A program made the translations under genes and the position numbers. From Lunasporangiospora selenospora (lineage: Eukaryota > Mortierellomycota > Mortierellomycetes > Mortierellales > Mortierellaceae), in contig JAABOA010000165.1 in the NCBI GenBank assembly GCA_015680635.1, positions 1 through 21,763 of the forward strand: a stretch of DNA of 21,763 nucleotides, read 5' to 3'. Every line of letters starts with the position of its first letter. The stretch's first letter is position 1. Shown in pieces: positions 18,939-21,763 of this stretch. The notes beneath the pieces are model-generated. The model made no database searches and had not been told where the DNA came from. It saw nothing but the letters and a program-made list of their open reading frames with translations.

Positions 18939-21569
18939 CTAGGAGATGCGCGGATCCACAGATGTCAGTGGACTCGTGCTGCCTGGGCTGCGACTACTGG
19001 GTGCACATGCAGAAAGCGGAGGCGAACATGTCATTGATGTCGCATCACGATCCTGGCTCGGGCTCTGGCGTGTTGGGCGTGTGCTAGCCAAACCTCGCTT
19101 CTTGGAATCACTATGCTCCATCCGTGATTCAGAGACATTGACCTCTGCCTCTCTGCGGCCACTTCTCGAATTGGAATTCCTCGAGTCTTGTCTTGTTGCT
19201 CCATCCGTCAAAGTAGAGTTGTCAGGATGGTCATTCAACTCGCGTCGGTTAGTCGAGTTGTCCTCTAATGAATGCTCTGAACATTCTCTACCCTCGGCTA
19301 TCGGGCGTTGATCCTGCTCATTCCCTCTGTAACATTGGTTCCTGCCATATGTAAACCGAGGTCCAAAATACCCATGAATCGGAGATGCGTCCGCATCATC
19401 ATTCTCATCGTCTCCTTGTCCAGACCTGTGCGAATCTGGATGGCGCCCTTGTCGCCTTGCTAGCTGTCGTTCGTATTGCCGTTGCAGGTCCTCATCAATG
19501 TTCCCTCCAACAGCTCCTCTGGATCCCTCACTATCGACACTATTGCTGTATCCGCCTTGGTACTGATGCTCATGCAAGACTTGCATTTGAATAGGAACGC
19601 CTATTGGTCCATGCTCATCACGGTATGGGTCATCGCTTCTGTCCATCATGACTTGTCCATTGACAACTACAACCTCGCTATCTTGGACCATCCGTGGATT
19701 GTTGACTTCAGAGTGTGTCCGGCCATAAAAGAGGTATACAACCACGCCGACGGCCATCCATACCAACAGCCTAACGATTGTCTCCCGTTTGGCGCCCTGT
19801 AATAAAAGGAGCGAGGACGCAGCGCCAATTCCAGGTAATAGCCATGGACCTATTGCATCAGAGAAATGCACGTGTGATGTTGAAACAAGAAAAGAGCGAA
19901 GAGTCAGTGACAGTTCGACAGTTGAGCGCCTACTGTGATCAAAGATGATCAAACAATCAAAAGGAGGATCCGAGTTCCTCGAGTATTACCTCCAGGGACC
20001 TTGAATCGCCTTGGAACGGTCTTGCGTGTGTACCGGAGAATGATGACGGCAATGTTCACCACAAAAAATGCAAATATGGTCCCCACAGACGAGATATCGC
20101 TCAGGACACGAATCGGCAAGAGTCCGCCACAGATCGCACAAACGATGCCCGAAATCATTGTGCTGACATAGGGTGTCTATGTTGGAAGATGACGTTGGTC
20201 AGGTCATCATTCCTAGTCAATATGAGATGCGGATCAAATTAAAAGAGGGGGAAGGGGGCCGCTTTGCCACCATACCTTGTATTTCTTGTGGACTCTGCCA
20301 AAGAACCGAGGAATGAGACCGTCATTCGCCATGGCATAAAAGACTCGAGCCTGAGCGATCAAGAGAACCAAAATTACAGAGGTTGTTGCAGCCAAGGCTC
20401 CAAGTTCGGTCAAGACCACAAGCCAGTTCATATTAGTCAGTCGAACAGTATCGACTAGAGGTGATCCTCCGCCCAGATCCTTATAGTTGGCCACACCCAC
20501 AGTCACCGCACTAGAGAGGTAGATTGATAGAAAATGTCAGTCAAAGTAGACCTAGGACTTTTTGTCTTTTCTGCAACGAAATAGATTTGTGGTGGGAGAC
20601 GTTACCTAAGAGAGATATAGATGGTTGCACTGATGATCAGGGTCATCATGATACCAAAAGGAAGATTTACCTGGGGCTCTTTAGCCTCCTGTGCAGTGGT
20701 TGACACACTATCGAATCCGATATAAGCAAAGAACACTGACGATGCCGCCTGCAGCAGACCCGAAGGTCCAAACTCGCCAAAGGTTCCAGTATTGGGTGGT
20801 ATATATGGAACATAATTCTCGGGCTTGATAAATGGAATTAATGAAAAGATCATAATGACGAGGACCAGGATCTTGAACGCGACCAGCGCATTGTTGATCA
20901 TGGCTGTCATTTGGATCCCGAAAAAATTGGTCGCGGTCACGATCATTGTGATAACAAAAGCCGGTGCATTGAAATAATCGCCCGTCATCCGAAACGTCTC
21001 GTTCTCCCAAAAGATGGGAGCATTTGTCCACTCGACCGAAAGCTGAGTCTTGAATGCGTCCTGCATAAATGCGACAAAGTAGGATGACCAGCCTACGGTC
21101 ACAGTTGCAGCGCCGATCATGTATTCTAGAATCAGGTTCCAGCCAATGATCCAAGCCGCAAGCTCACCGATGGTGGCATAGGCATATGTATAGGCAGAGC
21201 CGGCGATAGGGATCATGGAAGCCATCTCGGCATAAGATAGGGCTGCGATTCCGGAGACGATACCGCCAAGGAGAAAAGAGACCGTGACGGATGGGCCTGC
21301 TTGCAGAGCAGCAGCGTTGCCTGTCCGCGCCAATGTGTCGTACAAAACAGGGATGCATAAGTGAGGAGGGGGAGTAAGGGAGAGTCTAGGCTGTTAATTG
21401 GCTGGACATGGGGAAATTTGCATGGACAGTATGTTGGGTAGCCATTGGGAGAGCCACAGTTGTAGATCCTCTACTCTCCAAATTGAAGTGGCGCGTTACA
21501 CAAACTCGATCCGAAGAGCCATCAAGCACTTGCCTAAAATCACAAACACGCCCGTGCCGACAACAGCGC
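18939..21569 (-). CDS. APC-family cationic amino-acid transporter-like protein, 5' end not resolved
   Basis: Exons (minus strand): 21569-21534, 21320-20606, 20510-20276, 20176-19990, 19849-18939. They join in one frame to 693 codons plus a partial first codon. Family motifs: GAVVGTGVFVILG (helix 1 substrate site), FFAYIGFDSVSTTAQEAKEP, RVFYAMANDGLIPRFFGRVH, KTPYVSTMISGI, FKVPGGPWLLPGIG and a final YLFYGRTHS. These fit the CAT/SLC7-like branch of the APC superfamily, which imports cationic or neutral amino acids at the plasma or vacuolar membrane. About 240 residues follow the last helix, rich in Asp, Arg, Ser and Gln. The start codon and N-terminus lie upstream of 21569; frames at 21660-21763 are open but I cannot join one convincingly, so the gene may run past the window edge. 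The intron at 21321-21533 starts GC. Confidence 0.92.
21321..21533 (-). other. GC-AG intron of the amino-acid transporter gene
   Basis: The exon ends GATTTTAG, the intron begins GCAAGT and ends GCGGACAG, 213 nt. Removing it in phase 1 joins GVFVILG to NAAALQAGPSVTVSFL, the expected helix 1-loop-helix 2 sequence of CAT proteins. The sequence around the donor is otherwise a full match to the 5' splice consensus. Confidence 0.8.
21534..21569 (-). other. 36-nt microexon encoding the GxG substrate-site motif
   Basis: The acceptor is TTCCCCATAG before 21569. The exon codes AVVGTGVFVIL, with the flanking Gly codons split across both introns (phase 1 on each side). A perfect TACTAAT branch-point motif lies upstream on the minus strand (21652-21646), and no AG occurs between it and the acceptor, which supports this 3' splice site. 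Confidence 0.75.
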
Positions 21570-21763
21570 CTATGGGGAATAGAAAGATGGATAGAAAAAA
21601 TAGAGAAAAGGGTAGAAAAAATAGAAAAAGGATAAAGATGAGGGTATTAGTAAACACAAAAGACTTGCAATTCCAGTATAGGTCTATTAAACGCGAAGGG
21701 TCCACGTCTACTCCGTCCTCCAACCATTGATCTGGGTGTCTTAGTGGCCATATCTCTCTCTTT
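21570..21763 (-). other. T-rich intron and possible upstream exon at the window edge
   Basis: The part next to the microexon is an intron (T-rich, TACTAAT branch site at 21652-21646). Further upstream, at about 21666-21763, frames beginning MATKTPRSMVGG or reading KREIWPLRHPDQWLEDG are open, but none has a donor whose phase (1, with a G) fits the microexon. Either a non-consensus donor is used or the true upstream exon lies outside the window. Confidence 0.4.

Overview
The window is nuclear DNA of a filamentous fungus. Genes are split by short spliceosomal introns (about 87-213 nt), spacers are AT-rich with microsatellites, and no operons are visible. The style of the two F-box-like proteins (short N-terminal box, one conserved phase-1 intron, long divergent body) is what I know from Mortierellaceae (Mucoromycota). 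That placement is inference from family style, not a database match.

Layout: 1-1071 spacer with a CA-rich tract. 1072-6540 (-) full-length ABCC/MRP-type ABC transporter; I resolve seven exons that join in frame to 1580 residues. 6541-7867 divergent promoter region. 7868-10321 (+) F-box-like protein A (788 aa). 10322-14142 a degenerate 3.8 kb spacer. It holds a broken minus-strand coding segment (10546-11273), three diverged copies of a short repeat, two of them forming an inverted repeat (11857-12027 and 12916-12988), and a decayed tandem coding duplication (13062-13532). 14143-16672 (+) F-box-like protein B (811 aa), a paralogue of A with the same intron position, phase and donor sequence. 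16673-17873 spacer ending in a (CT)24 tract just before a small secreted protein with probable beta-trefoil fold (17874-18407, +). 18939-21569 and probably beyond (-) an APC-family amino-acid transporter of the cationic amino-acid transporter type, whose 5' end I cannot place.

The genes do not form an obvious pathway. The two transporters (one probably vacuolar or plasma-membrane export, one amino-acid uptake) flank an accessory segment made of a duplicated F-box family, its relic-laden spacer and a secreted small protein. The most checkable novelties are two independent AG/GG|GCAAGT (GC-AG) introns in the two transporter genes, a 36-nt microexon coding the substrate-site glycine motif of the amino-acid transporter, and the cluster of decaying coding and repeat relics between the F-box paralogues. 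I see no convincing new multi-gene system.
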